A stretch of 64,000 nucleotides of DNA from Bufo bufo (Eukaryota; Chordata; Amphibia; Anura; Bufonidae). The stretch covers positions 410,260,366-410,324,365 of the forward strand of contig NC_053392.1 in NCBI RefSeq assembly GCF_905171765.1, written 5' to 3'. The stretch's first letter is position 1; each line of letters begins with the position of its first letter. The position numbers were made by a program, and so were the translations under genes. Under the pieces are notes generated by a model. The model saw only the letters and a list, made by a program, of their open reading frames with translations, searched no databases and was not told the origin of the DNA. Shown piece after piece: positions 33,209-44,030 of this stretch.

Positions 33209-33993
33209 CAACACTGTCAATTCAATGAATAGGCAATGTTGGCAAGGGATTGGATTGCAACAACAGAAGTCAGCAGGGAGGAAGCCTAGTCTCTGAGCAT
33301 TATTGCTTGCAGCTACATTGGAATACTGAGCTGGAACATGCTTTTGGATTCTTAGAGCAGTTAGGCCAGGTGCAGAAGGGCTAACGACATTCAGTATTAG
33401 CAATGATCATTGATTGGACAGACAGGCACATTTTCATTCTCTCTGCTCCAAAAATCCATAAAAGGCATGGTATCTCATGGGAGGTGGTGTGGTGCAGACG
33501 CTAAACTGATTTGCACTTGTATCAAAATGGCAAAAAAGCAAGAATCAGAAAAGTATTAGCACCTTTGTTGGCCGCTTCTTCTCCCCATATTGAGACAGCG
33601 GGTAGAGAAGTTTAATCTCTTAGTTCATATTGCCAAACCATCATAAACTTATAATAAGGCTTGTGTCTTCTGGGCTTGCTAATATACGCTGGACAGTATT
33701 ACAATCTGCATAGTTTTTCCCTAAAAAAAAATCTTTCCATAAACTGGCACCATCATTTGCTGCGAACAAAAATGCACCCTTACCTTGTTGATTTGCATGG
33801 ATCAACACCTGACTAAAGAATGAAGCATCATGGCTGCTGCCAGGGAGGAAAACATCAAGAGCCCATTGTGATGTCATCAACCATGGAAGCTAAAGGGTTC
33901 TATTGTGACACGCTCAGTGTTCCGTCTATTGAAATTTTCATGGAGGCAGCCATATTGATTTTCTAAATGCTGCCTTTTTGATTTTTAGTTAAA
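33209..33993. repeat. Tandem repeat R, unit 2 (complete, about 785 bp)
   Basis: Begins caacactgtcaattc and ends gttaaa just before unit 3 (cagcactgtcaattt). Directly adjacent to unit 3, which proves the tandem arrangement. I do not recognise a gene in it. Confidence 0.85.
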
Positions 33994-34395
33994 CAGCACT
34001 GTCAATTTAATGAATAAGCTATGTTGGGAAGGGATTGGATTGCAACAACAGAAGTCAGCAGGGAGGAAGCCTAGTCTCTGAGCATTATTGCTTGTAGCTG
34101 GAATACTGAGCTGGAACCTGCTTTTGGGTTCATAGAGCAGGTAGGGTAGGTGCAGAGGTGCTAAGGACATTGATTATTAGCAACAAACATTGATTGGACA
34201 GACAAAGACATTCTCATTCTCCCTGCTCCAAAAATCCATAAAAGGCATGGTATCTCATGGGAGATGGTGTGATGCAGACGCAAAACTGATCTGCACTTGC
34301 ATTAAAATGGCCAAAAAGCAAGAATCAGTAAAGTATTAGCACCTTTGTTGGCCGCTTCTTCTCCCCATATTGAGACAGCGGGTAGAGAAGTTTAA
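33994..34395. repeat. Tandem repeat R, unit 3, left part
   Basis: Begins cagcactgtcaattt and matches unit 2 up to gtagagaagtttaa. Its TTAA (34392-34395) is the insertion site of piggyBac-A; the unit resumes at 49818. Confidence 0.88.
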
Positions 34396-34743
34396 CCCCT
34401 CAGCCCTATTTCACCTTAAGGACTTGGCCATTTTTTTTCAAATCTGACCAGTGTCTTTAAGTGCTGATAACTTTAAAACGCTTTTACTTACCTAGGCCGT
34501 TCTGAGATTTTTTTTCCCCGTCACATATTGTACTTCATGACACTGCTAAAATTGGGTCAAAAAAGCTAATTTCTTTTCATAAAAAAATACCAAATTTACA
34601 AAAAATTAGGAAAAATTAGCAAATTTCTAAGTTTCAGTTTCTCTACTTCTGTAATACATAGTAATACCCCCAAAAATTGTGATGACTTTACATTTCCCAT
34701 ATGTCTACTTCATGTTTGTATCTCAGACTTTGGAGACACTAAG

Positions 34744-34883
34744 CAGGCATCCTCAAACTGCGGCCCTCCAGATGTTGTAAAACTACAATTCCCACCATGC
34801 CCTGCTGATAGCTGTAGGTTGTCTGGGCATGCTGGGAGTTATAGTTTTACAACATCTGTAGGGCCGCAGTTTGAGGATGCCTG
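34744..34883. mobile_element. hAT-like MITE inside piggyBac-A
   Basis: Inverted ends caggcatcctcaaactgc and gcagtttgaggatgcctg, with actacaattcccaccatgc-type interior. The same MITE sits at the same place in piggyBac-B (61887-62027), so it entered before the two copies separated. Flanking cactaa repeats are offset by one base, so the 8-bp duplication is not exact. Confidence 0.7.
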
Positions 34884-34891
34884 CACTAAAA

Positions 34892-36720
34892 CTAATATTT
34901 TTGGAGAAAAAAAAATTGTTTCCGTGTCTCCAAAGTCTGAGAGCCATAGTTTTTTATGTTCTCTAGGGGACTGTTGGGGATTATAAAAATTTTGTACTCC
35001 ATGGAAGTGTGATACTCCCTGAAGCAATTGATAACGCAGAGGCCCGGATGATCAGGGCAAGTGTCACATTGAGTGGTGGTGTCCTTCCGTATCCCCCTCT
35101 TGTGACACACTCTGCATCTTTTTTGGGTTCGTCCCTTCTTTCCAGTATGGGGGACCACACCTGGAAAATGTTGGCCAGGGACGATCCGGGCGCCTCCAAT
35201 TCCCCAGGTACTCCGGTCTGCTCTTTCCCGGTCTGAAAAAATCAGGTCCTTGAGGACTGCCTCATAGAATTGGAGGAATGTCCCTGTGCTGCCAGCGCTT
35301 CGGAATAGTACAAAAGCGTTGTACAAGGCAACCTGTACCAAGTAGACCGCAACTTTTTTGTACCATGCCCGGGTTTTGCGCATGGCATTATATGGCTTGA
35401 GGACTTGATCAGAGAGATCAACTCCTCCCATATACCGATTGTAGTCGACGATACAATCGGGCTTGAGGACCGTTGCCGCGGTACCTCGCACAGGGACAGG
35501 GGTGATGCTGTTACCGTGGATTGTGGACAATATAAGGACATCCCTCTTGTCCTTATACCTGACCAGCAACAGGTTTCCACTGGTAAGGGAACGGGTCTCA
35601 CCCCTAGGGATAGGTACCTGGAGGGGGAGGGCAGGGAGGCCGCGCTGATTTTTCCGCATGGTCCCACAAGCGGACGTGGATCTGGCGGCAAGGGACCTGT
35701 ACAAGGGAATGCTAGTATAAAAGTTATCCACGTACAAGTGGTATCCCTTATCTAGCAGTGGGTACATAAGGTCCCACACAAGTTTCCTGCTAAAACCCAG
35801 AGTGGGGGGACATTCTGGGGGTTGAATACGGGAATCTCGCCCCTCGTACATACAAAATTTGTAAGTGTACCCTGAGGTACTCTCACAAATTTTGTACATT
35901 TTCACGCCATACCTCGCCAGCTTAGTGGGAATGTATTGGCGGAAAATAAGTCTCCCCTTGAACGCAACGAGAGACTCATCAACCGCGACCTTCCTTCCAG
36001 GTACGTAGGCCTGCGCAAATTTGGCCCCGAAGTGATCAATGACCGGCCGTATTTTATACAGACGGTCATAGGCAGGATCACCTCAGGGGGGACATGCTGC
36101 ATTATCTGAATAATGCAGACATTTCCAGATGGCCTCAAACCGGGGACGTGTCATGGCCATACTGTAGAGTGGAGTCTGGTAGAGGACGTCCCCACTCCAG
36201 TGTTGCCTGACCCTGGGTTTTTGCACTAGACCCATGTGCAGCACGAGGCCCCAAAATATCCTCATCTCGGCTGCACTGACCGGCGTCCAGCCACCGGGTC
36301 TAGCCAAAAAGGAGCCCGGGTGCTGAGCAACGAACTGTTGGGTGTACAGGTTTGTCTACTCCACCATCAGATTCACAATGGGTCACTGAAAAAAAACCTA
36401 AAAAAGTCAATTTCAGTGAACCCCACTGTAGGAATCTGGATTCCTGGATTGCCAACAAAATCTCGGGCTCAAAATCCACTGGGGGACACCAGCTAAGTTC
36501 ACCTGCAGGGGGCTCCGGTGGGCTTATTTGGTGGGCCGGGAAACCAGTACGAGCCCCAGGGCGACTCATACTAGGGTTGGCCACAGGTGGCCACAGATGA
36601 TGATGAGGAGGATGCGGATGACAAGAGGAACGTGGGGTCATCCTCATCCTCACTGGGGCTCTCGGAGTCGGAGGCAAGCTGCCTCCTCAACCGAGAACAT
36701 GCAGCGGGCCATGGGTATGT
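34892..36720 (-). pseudogene. piggyBac transposase (copy A), broken
   Basis: Minus-strand reading. An acidic head (SDSESPSEDEDDPTF) near 36640-36700 is followed by a QQFVAQHPGSF...ARPGGWTP segment at about 36300. The DDD catalytic triad is seen as VAVDESLVAF (about 35965), YVDNFYTS (about 35740) and MGGVDLSDQ (about 35420). The C-terminal cysteine-rich finger (CRVCHKRG..., CDTCPDHPGLC) is at about 35070-35130. Breaks: TGA at 36085-36083 (copy B has CGA there), a TAG near 36359, and a frame change around 36390-36420. The last 337 codons are open. Confidence 0.85.
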
Positions 36721-36875
36721 GTGTGTGTATGTGCGTGCGTGTAAAACTTTATTGTAAAAAAAAAAAATGGACAAGTGTGAGTTAGAAAAAAAAAAAAAGT
36801 TCAAACTTGCTGATCAGCGGTACAACGCTGATCAGTGGTGGGGTGGGCGATGCGCTAACAGTGACCGGACGCTAA

Positions 36876-38285
36876 GGCCTCTTTCACACGGGCGTTGCGG
36901 GAAAAGATGTGGGTGCGTTGCGGGAACATGTGCGATTTTTCCACGCAAGTGCAAAACATTGTAATGCGTTTTGCACGCGTGTGAGAAAAATCAGCATGTT
37001 TGGTACCCAAACCCGAACGCTTGGGATCGGTGTTCTGTAGATTGTATTATTTTCCCTTATAACATGGTTATAAGGGAAAATAATAGCATTCTGAATACAG
37101 AATGCATAGTACAATAGCGCTGCAGGTCGTTAAAAAAATAAAATAAATTTTTTTAACTCACCTTAAAGAGGACCTTTCACCAGAATAAAACATCATCTAA
37201 ACTAACTATATAGACATGTGGAGCGGTGCCCAGGGATCCCCCTGCACTTACTGTTATCCTTGGGCGTCGCTCCGTTCGCCCGATATAGCCTCCAGTATCT
37301 TCATAGTTAGGCTCTACCTAGGGAAACCTGACGGCGTCTCATTCTCCCATGCTGTAGCGCTGGCCAATCGCAGCGCTCAGCTCATAGCCTGAGAGAAAAA
37401 AAAAACTCTCAGGCTATGAGCTGAGCGCTGCCATTGGCCAGCGCTACAGCATAGGAGAAAGAGACGCCGTCAGGTTCCCCTGGGTGGAGCCTAACTATGA
37501 ATATACCGGAGGCTATACCGGGCGAACGGAGCGGCGCCCAGGGATAACAGTAAGTGCATGGGGATCCCTGGGCGCTGCTCTACATGTCTGTATACTTAGT
37601 TTAGATGTTTTATTCTGGTGAAAGGTCCTCTTTAATCCACTTGCTCGCGCAGCGCGGCTTCTCTTCTGTCTTCTTCTTTGCTGTGTGCAGGAAAAGGACC
37701 TGTGGTGACGTCACTCCGGTCAGACTCATTACATGGTCCGTCACATGATCTTTTACCATGGTGATGGATCATGTGATGACCGGAGTGACGTCACCACAGG
37801 TCTTTTTCCTGCACACAGCAAAGAAGACAGAAGAGAAGCCGGGCTGCGCGATCAAGTGGATTAAAGTGAGTTAAATTATTTTTTATTTTTTTTAACCCCT
37901 CCAGCGCTATTGTACTATGCATTCTGTATTCAGGATGCTATTATTTTCCCTTGTAACCATGTTATAAGGGAAGATAATAATGATCGGGTCTCCATCCCGA
38001 TCGTCTCCTAGCAACCGTGCGTGAAAATCGCACCGCATCCGCACTCGCTTGCGGATGCTTGCGATTTGCAAGCAACCCCATTCATTTCTATGGGGCCTGC
38101 GTTACGTGAAAAACGCACAAAGAGGAGCATGCTACGATTTTCACGCAACGCACAAGTGATGCGTGAAAATCACCGCTCGTGTGCACAGCCCCATAGAAAT
38201 GAATGGGTCAGGATTCAGTGTGGGTGCAATGCATTCAACTCACGCATCGCATCCGAGCGGAATACGCCCGCGTGTGAAAGGGGCC
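36876..38285. mobile_element. Harbinger-like MITE (GCGTGAAAATCGC subfamily), copy 2
   Basis: Termini ggcctctttcacac and gtgtgaaaggggcc with TAA at 36873-36875 and 38286-38288. Same interior motifs as the 14207-15225 copy in the other orientation. Split by the TTAA MITE 37167-37631. Confidence 0.82.
37167..37631. mobile_element. TTAA MITE (agaggacctttcac family), complete
   Basis: Ends agaggacctttcacc and ggtgaaaggtcctct, flanked by TTAA at 37163-37166 and 37632-37635: piggyBac-type. The 465-bp sequence is a nearly perfect palindrome centred on a ctctcaggctatgagctgag hairpin. A half copy lies at 20386-20651. Confidence 0.88.
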
Positions 38286-38992
38286 TAAGAGTGCTGGCCA
38301 CATTCAGCGCACGCAAAAAAAAAAAAAAAAGTGGTGGTGGGGGGGCTGTGGTTGGGGGGGAGGGGCTGGGCAGGGCAAGTGGCAGGGGTGGGTCTAGGGT
38401 TTCACAGCTAAGTGCTGTGGACCCCAACCACAAGAGACCACCAAAAACAATAAATCAGTTAAACTTTTATTTTTTTTCCCCCTAATTAACTCTCCCTTCT
38501 ATCCCTGCCTAATGGTGCCTCTCCCTCACTGACCCTAACCTACCTGGAGGGTGATGGGTTCCAACAGGGGGATCGCAGGAGCTGATGAGGATGGTGCTGG
38601 ACTGTGCCGGATGGTGCAGGTGCAGCAACAGGAAGAGGAGGGGAGAGAGGAGCCCCGGGAGTTTGAATCTCCCGCCTCTCTCCACGCACCAATCAGCACC
38701 ATGGACAGCAGCCATCAGCACCACGGCCAGCACCACCTTTCCCAACTGCTCGGACTGTGATTGGTGGTGTGTAATCACACCAGCGATCACAGTCCTTTTC
38801 CGGTTAATCGGGTCACCGGAGACCCGAATGGACCGGAAACGCGGCAAACTGCAGGTCTGAATTGACCTGCGGTTTGCTGCGATCGCTGATACGGGGGGGG
38901 TCACATGACCCCCCCGGCGTTGTGACAGGATGCCCGCTGAATGATTTCAGCGGACATCCTGTTCCGATTAACCCCCGACGCAATCGCATTTT
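38286..38992. other. piggyBac-A end region without gene
   Basis: Homologous to 63400-63957 in piggyBac-B. An A-run at about 38316 is followed by a G-rich tract. Symmetrical motifs ggtcaccggagacccg and acccccc/gggggg hairpins near 38813 and 38900 are shared by both copies. No coding frame is supported. Confidence 0.5.
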
Positions 38993-39716
38993 GTCGAGTG
39001 GTAATAATTCAATTAAGAATTATTAATTATGGTCATAAAAATAATTAACCATAAAAAAATAAAATTTATAAAATTTGTCATAAATTCTTAAAATCATGAC
39101 CTGGTGAATTGTAGACAACCTAATTGATACAATTCACATCTGAGTCCGACTATTTCCTATTTCCTATACAATAATACACAGGTATTATAAAAATATGCAG
39201 ATTTATTGGTTACAAGATTATAAACATATATAAGTAATTAAACACAATGATACATGCAAATGAATATATATAGCGTTAATATAAAGCATTACAAGCCTAA
39301 CAATACATGTGAGTGGAAATAACTTGTCACATTATAACCAAGCTATTATTAGGTTAGGATATCAAAGTAGGAACATAAGTTATATACATCACTTCTGTTC
39401 AGAGAAAACCTCATGATATCAAGATGGGCATGTCTAATCCTAGACATCAATATAGAATGCTAAATACATTCTCCCCCCCCCCCCCCCCCCTAACCAACTA
39501 CACATCATATGACTTCAAGATGGGCAAATCCATTCAAGGATATAACTTAGAAGAGATAACTGTATCCTTCCGCCCCATCCTGGACTATTTTCACATATAT
39601 GACTCTGGTAAGACTATTAAGACAAATAACAGGGATCTAGGATCTTAAATGGAAAGGATTTGAAACAAGTCTTTCCGGTGGGAATCCATCACTTAGCTTG
39701 GCGAAGAATGTTCTAT

Positions 39717-39717
<1 letters not shown>

Positions 39718-39764
<47 letters not shown>
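39718..39764. repeat. (AT)n microsatellite
   Basis: About 23 uninterrupted AT units within insert X. Confidence 0.95.
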
Positions 39765-39767
<3 letters not shown>

Positions 39768-40854
39768 ATTATTTAATGCTTTGCTAGATTATGAGTCTAC
39801 ATTCTTCTGCAGGTAGAATAAAGCCTCGCAATATCCTAAGACTACATCTCAATATGGAGATGATCAATTAATTTAATCATTTATTTATTAACCAATCTAG
39901 ATGGTATAATTTCACCCAAACTATCAAATTAGTCTTAATAAAATGAAATATCATTTTCTGTGTCTCTTACCAAGTCCTAGTAGGAATCTCACTTCTGCTC
40001 CTAGGAAAGCTGGGTGGTCCATCATAGCACATCTCACCATGGCTTTCATTTTGATAGACCCCTCTAGAGACTCAACTTCTCTCTTTTCCTGTCTCTTTTT
40101 TCTCTCCTTTTTTTTCCCTCTCTCTACCTCCTGTGTATGGCTTATGATCACAAACTTATCAGTTAGACACACCTTCCTAGTTTGGAACTTTCCAATCATT
40201 GTCGGATGGGCGTGACCATTGATAAAATGTGACATCATAACCTCACCCAGAATGCACTTTTGCTACTGTTGTAATGTCACCTACTGATACCTAGGTGGCA
40301 CTGCGTTATAAGCTATCTGCATCATAGTATAAAGGGTTAACTTTAGGGATGAGCGAACCCGAACTGTATAGTTCGGGTTCGTACCGAATTTTGGGGTGTC
40401 CGTGACACGGGCCCGAACCCGAACATTTTCGTAAAAGTTCGGGTTCGGTGTTCGGCGCTTTCTTGGTGCTTTTTGAAAGGCTGCAAAGCAGCCAATCAAT
40501 AAGCATCATACTACTTGCCCCAAGAGGCCATCACAGCCTTGCCTACTATTGGCATGGCTGTGATTGGCCAGTGCAGCATGTGACCCAGCCTCTATATAAG
40601 CTTGGTTCACGTAGCGCTGCACGTCACTCTGCTGATACAAGCGTAGGGAGAGGTTGCAGCTGCGACGTTAGGGCGAGATTAGGCAGATTAACTCCTCCAA
40701 AAGACTTCATTCAGTGATCGATCTACAGCTGTGGATCATTGAAGTGCTGATATTCAATTACTCACTTTTTTTAGGCTGCCCAGAGCGTTTTTATATCACT
40801 TTTTTCTGGGGTGATCGGCGGCCATTTTGTGGCTTGTGGTGCGCCAGCACAAGC

Positions 40855-41080
40855 TACCACCAAGTGCATTTAACCATCAATAGTGTGGTTATTTTTTGCT
40901 ATATCCTACATCAGGGTCAGCTTTCATCAAGTGCATTTAACCATCAATAGTGTGGTTATTTTTTGGCCATATACTACATCAGGTGCAGGCTGAGCCTGTC
41001 CCCCAAGTGCATTTAACCATCAATAGTGTGGTTATTTTTTAGCCATATACTACATCAGGGGCAAGTTGAGCCTGTCACCC
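40855..41080. repeat. Three 70-77-bp repeats in hAT-2 5' region
   Basis: Unit contains caagtgcatttaaccatca and tagtgtggttattttt, starting at about 40860, 40928 and 41004. Non-coding. Confidence 0.8.
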
Positions 41081-41581
41081 AGCGCCTAAAAAATAGGCCT
41101 TTTTTTTTTTTTTGACGCACCACAGGCAGGGGGAAGGGGGGGGTCAGGGAATAGGGATATGGGGGAAAGAAAGGGAAGGGAAAAAAAAAATTTTTTAATA
41201 CTTTTCTGTATTCCTTTTTGTCTTGTAATTCGTTTGATATATTAATTAATAAAGATAATTAATAAAAAAAAAAAAAAAAAAGGGGTTGTCCCAAGAGTCC
41301 GTGATAGGTGGGACTCACAGCCTCCTCCCATTGTATGTGTGATTTCACGCTGGAGGTAACTGGGAGCTGTTCGCTGTGCGTGTCGGACTCTATGCCCCTA
41401 TCTGTAATTTCCGATACGGCATAGGTAGGTTAGCGTTAGGTCCCGTGTCACTTTGAGATACCTTGACGGGGTGCGCGGGCTCCGGTATGTTCTAATATTG
41501 GCGAAAGTTTCATTTTAATATCAGTGTGAGGGTTTAGCCATATATTGTCAATTGCATTTACCATTGTGGTGCACCATTTTA

Positions 41582-41762
41582 GGGCTCATGCCCACGAACG
41601 TAAGCTCCCGGTGCAAGCCCAAGGAAGCATTACGAAGCGATCCGTGTCTCCGCGCCGCAAAAAGATAGAACATGTCCTATATTTCGCCATATCTTGCGGA
41701 TTGCCATGGGTGCAAATCCACAAATAGCGGTCCACGGCCCTTACCCTCGTGTGCATGAGCCC
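41582..41762. mobile_element. Harbinger-like MITE, 181 bp
   Basis: Ends gggctcatgcccacg and cgtgtgcatgagccc flanked by TTA at 41579-41581 and 41763-41765. Non-coding. Confidence 0.8.
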
Positions 41763-41987
41763 TTAAACTTATACAAACTAAGAAGACAGGTTGGCATTAG
41801 CAGGAGGTGCTTCAAACCCACATGCAGTTGTGCATATATATAGGGGAGCAGATCCTGCATTTGTGGCCCGTTGCTAATGGCAATCCCCAGCAAAATGCAT
41901 ACAATGGAGGATGCCCGCAGCGAACCACAAGTACCACAATAGACATCCTACACAAGGTAACAAGTGCGGATGTAATAATTAATATAA

Positions 41988-42934
41988 CAATATAACAAAA
42001 CAATAACGAACACAGGTGCACTCTGCAGTAATACTAAATCCTCAAACTGATTTTAAAATTGAGAGATTAGTCAACATGTCCCACGGTGTAGAACATGTCT
42101 AAGCCCGGACACCGCGACAAGGTTTCTCAAGTAGCCCGGGACCCTACACTCTCCAACCTGAGCCATATGGGCAATACCAGGAGCCAGTGGGCAAATTACA
42201 GGAGCATTGGGCCGACTCACAAACAACTCACCAGTTACCTCCAGCATGTGGCCATGCCTGCAATGGGAGGAGGGAGGAGTCTGTGAGTCCCACTCAAGAC
42301 TTGCTGATATGTCCCAGGCCTCACAGGTGCACCTTAATGTGACCTGTAGATGGAAAACAGGCACATTTAAATAGGAGTTTATACACCTCCAGAAATCTAT
42401 ATATACAAACTAAGAAGACAGGTTGGCATTTGCAGGATCTGCTCCCCTATATATATGCACAACTGCATGTGGGTTTGAAGCACCTCCTGCTAATGCCAAC
42501 CTGTCTTCTTAGTTTGTATATATAGATTTCTGGAGGTGTATAAACTCCTATTTAAATGTGCCTGTTTTCCATCTACAGGTCACATTAAGGTGCACCTGTG
42601 AGGCCTGGGACATATCAGCAAGTCTTGAGTGGGACTCACAGACTCCTCCCTCCTCCCATTGCAGGCATGGCCACATGCTGGAGGTAACTGGTGAGTTGTT
42701 TGTGAGTCGGCCCAATGCTCCTGTAATTTGCCCACTGGCTCCTGGTATTGCCCATATGGCTCAGGTTGGAGAGTGTAGGGTCCCGGGCTACTTGAGAAAC
42801 CTTGTCGCGGTGTCCGGGCTTAGACATGTTCTACACCGTGGGACATGTTGACTAATCTCTCAATTTTAAAATCAGTTTGAGGATTTAGTATTACTGCAGA
42901 GTGCACCTGTGTTCGTTATTGTTTTGTTATATTG
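41988..42934. repeat. Palindrome with 444-bp arms
   Basis: The arms 41988-42431 and 42491-42934 are inverted copies that look essentially identical (the same 97-codon frame reads on opposite strands at 42071-42364 and 42558-42851). The 59-bp loop has a further inverted relative at about 41773-41860. No gene is supported. Confidence 0.88.
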
Positions 42935-43384
42935 TCCCTTAAACTTATACCCTAATCCACAGGATAGCGGATAAGCGTCTGATTAGTGCAGGACTGACTG
43001 CCGCTGATCACAAGAACAAGGGTCCTGTGCCCCCCATATGAATGGGGCGGTGGTCAAGCACTTTATTCAATCAATCTATCCAGTACATCAGCTGTCCAAG
43101 TACTGTGCCCGTTGGCAACTGTTACGTTTCTGTGCCTTCATTTGGAAGAATGTAACTGTCAAGATTGTAAACCAGCAAAACGTGACGTTTTCTTTTTCTG
43201 CAAAAATTAAAATTTTGGCACATTCCCTTTAAGTACACATCTATTAGATAAATTACATTTTTAACATTTTTTTTAAAACCCACTGGGAGAGGGTGGTCCT
43301 TTGAGGAAGCACAGTTTTTTATCCTAATGGCTGAGTTCATCCTCTTCATCAGATGAGCGAGTAATTACATCACAGGCAGGTAGG

Positions 43385-43453
43385 TGGCTCAGGATTAAGG
43401 CCGGGCAGCTGCGGATAATTGTCAGCGCAGGTCGGCCACATGGGATCGAGCCC
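43385..43453 (+). other. Possible tRNA-derived (SINE-like) stretch
   Basis: tggctcaggattaaggc (43385-43401) resembles a pol III A box of leucine/serine tRNAs, and ggatcgagccc (43443-43453) resembles a B box. The intervening sequence does not fold as a full tRNA by eye. Weak call. Confidence 0.25.
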
Positions 43454-44030
43454 CGTCTCCTCGTATTACACATAGGCTAGTGACCCACTTCTTCTACCTC
43501 ATTTATGTAATGTCACTAGCGAGTTCAGTTACATGACACATTAAAAAAATAAAAATAAAAATAGGCCTGACATTTATATTCCTCCAAATCAGTACTGTTT
43601 TAGCTGGTCAAGATATTTTTGGTGACCGTAAAAGCACAGTTTTTGTTCTGGGTTGAAAAACAATTCCCAAATTTGCCATTCTCAAAATTAGTGGTTTCTG
43701 CTGTATCAGGCCTACTTTAAATCTATCCCTAAAAGGGTATATTAGATTCAAGGTGCTGATAGGGTCATTCTGAAAAACTTAACACACACGCTACAGTGCA
43801 GATACAAGTCTAATTCTGTGATTAAACGTATACCTGTCACCCAGCGCCTAAAAAATAGGCCTGACATTTATATTCAGCTAAATCTGTCATTACTGCTGTG
43901 CCTGTATTAGTGTAATACGGTACCTAAATAGATAGCCAGACAGTGTTAGGTGTCTGTAAAAAAAAGGCCTGAATTTTAATTCAATACATTGGCCCGAATA
44001 ATATTTTTCTTATTGTGGTGAACGGTAACA

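Larger units (their letters stand above)
41102..43555. mobile_element. Composite insert inside hAT-2 5' region
   Basis: The phrase cacccagcgcctaaaaaa with aataggcct occurs at 41075-41101 and again at 43836-43862. Between them are a poly(A)-tailed retroelement-like tail (aataaagataatt then an A-run, 41240-41280), a Harbinger-like MITE (41582-41762), a large palindrome (41988-42934) and a tRNA-like stretch. Edges are approximate. Confidence 0.45.

Noticed and set aside
33641..33880. Minus-strand frame in unit R with PGSSHDASFF, faintly like the HD motif of Harbinger nucleases
   Set aside because: The neighbouring catalytic motifs are absent and the frame is short and not conserved in all units; similarity is probably chance.
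34744..34883. Exact 8-bp duplication around the hAT-like MITE
   Set aside because: The flanking cactaa repeats are out of register by one base in both copies, so I did not claim a TSD.
42071..42851. Identical 97-codon frames on opposite strands (42071-42364 minus, 42558-42851 plus)
   Set aside because: They are mirror images produced by the palindrome and show no domain.
43385..43453. A true tRNA gene
   Set aside because: A and B box-like motifs are present but the cloverleaf cannot be completed; kept only as a weak SINE-like call.
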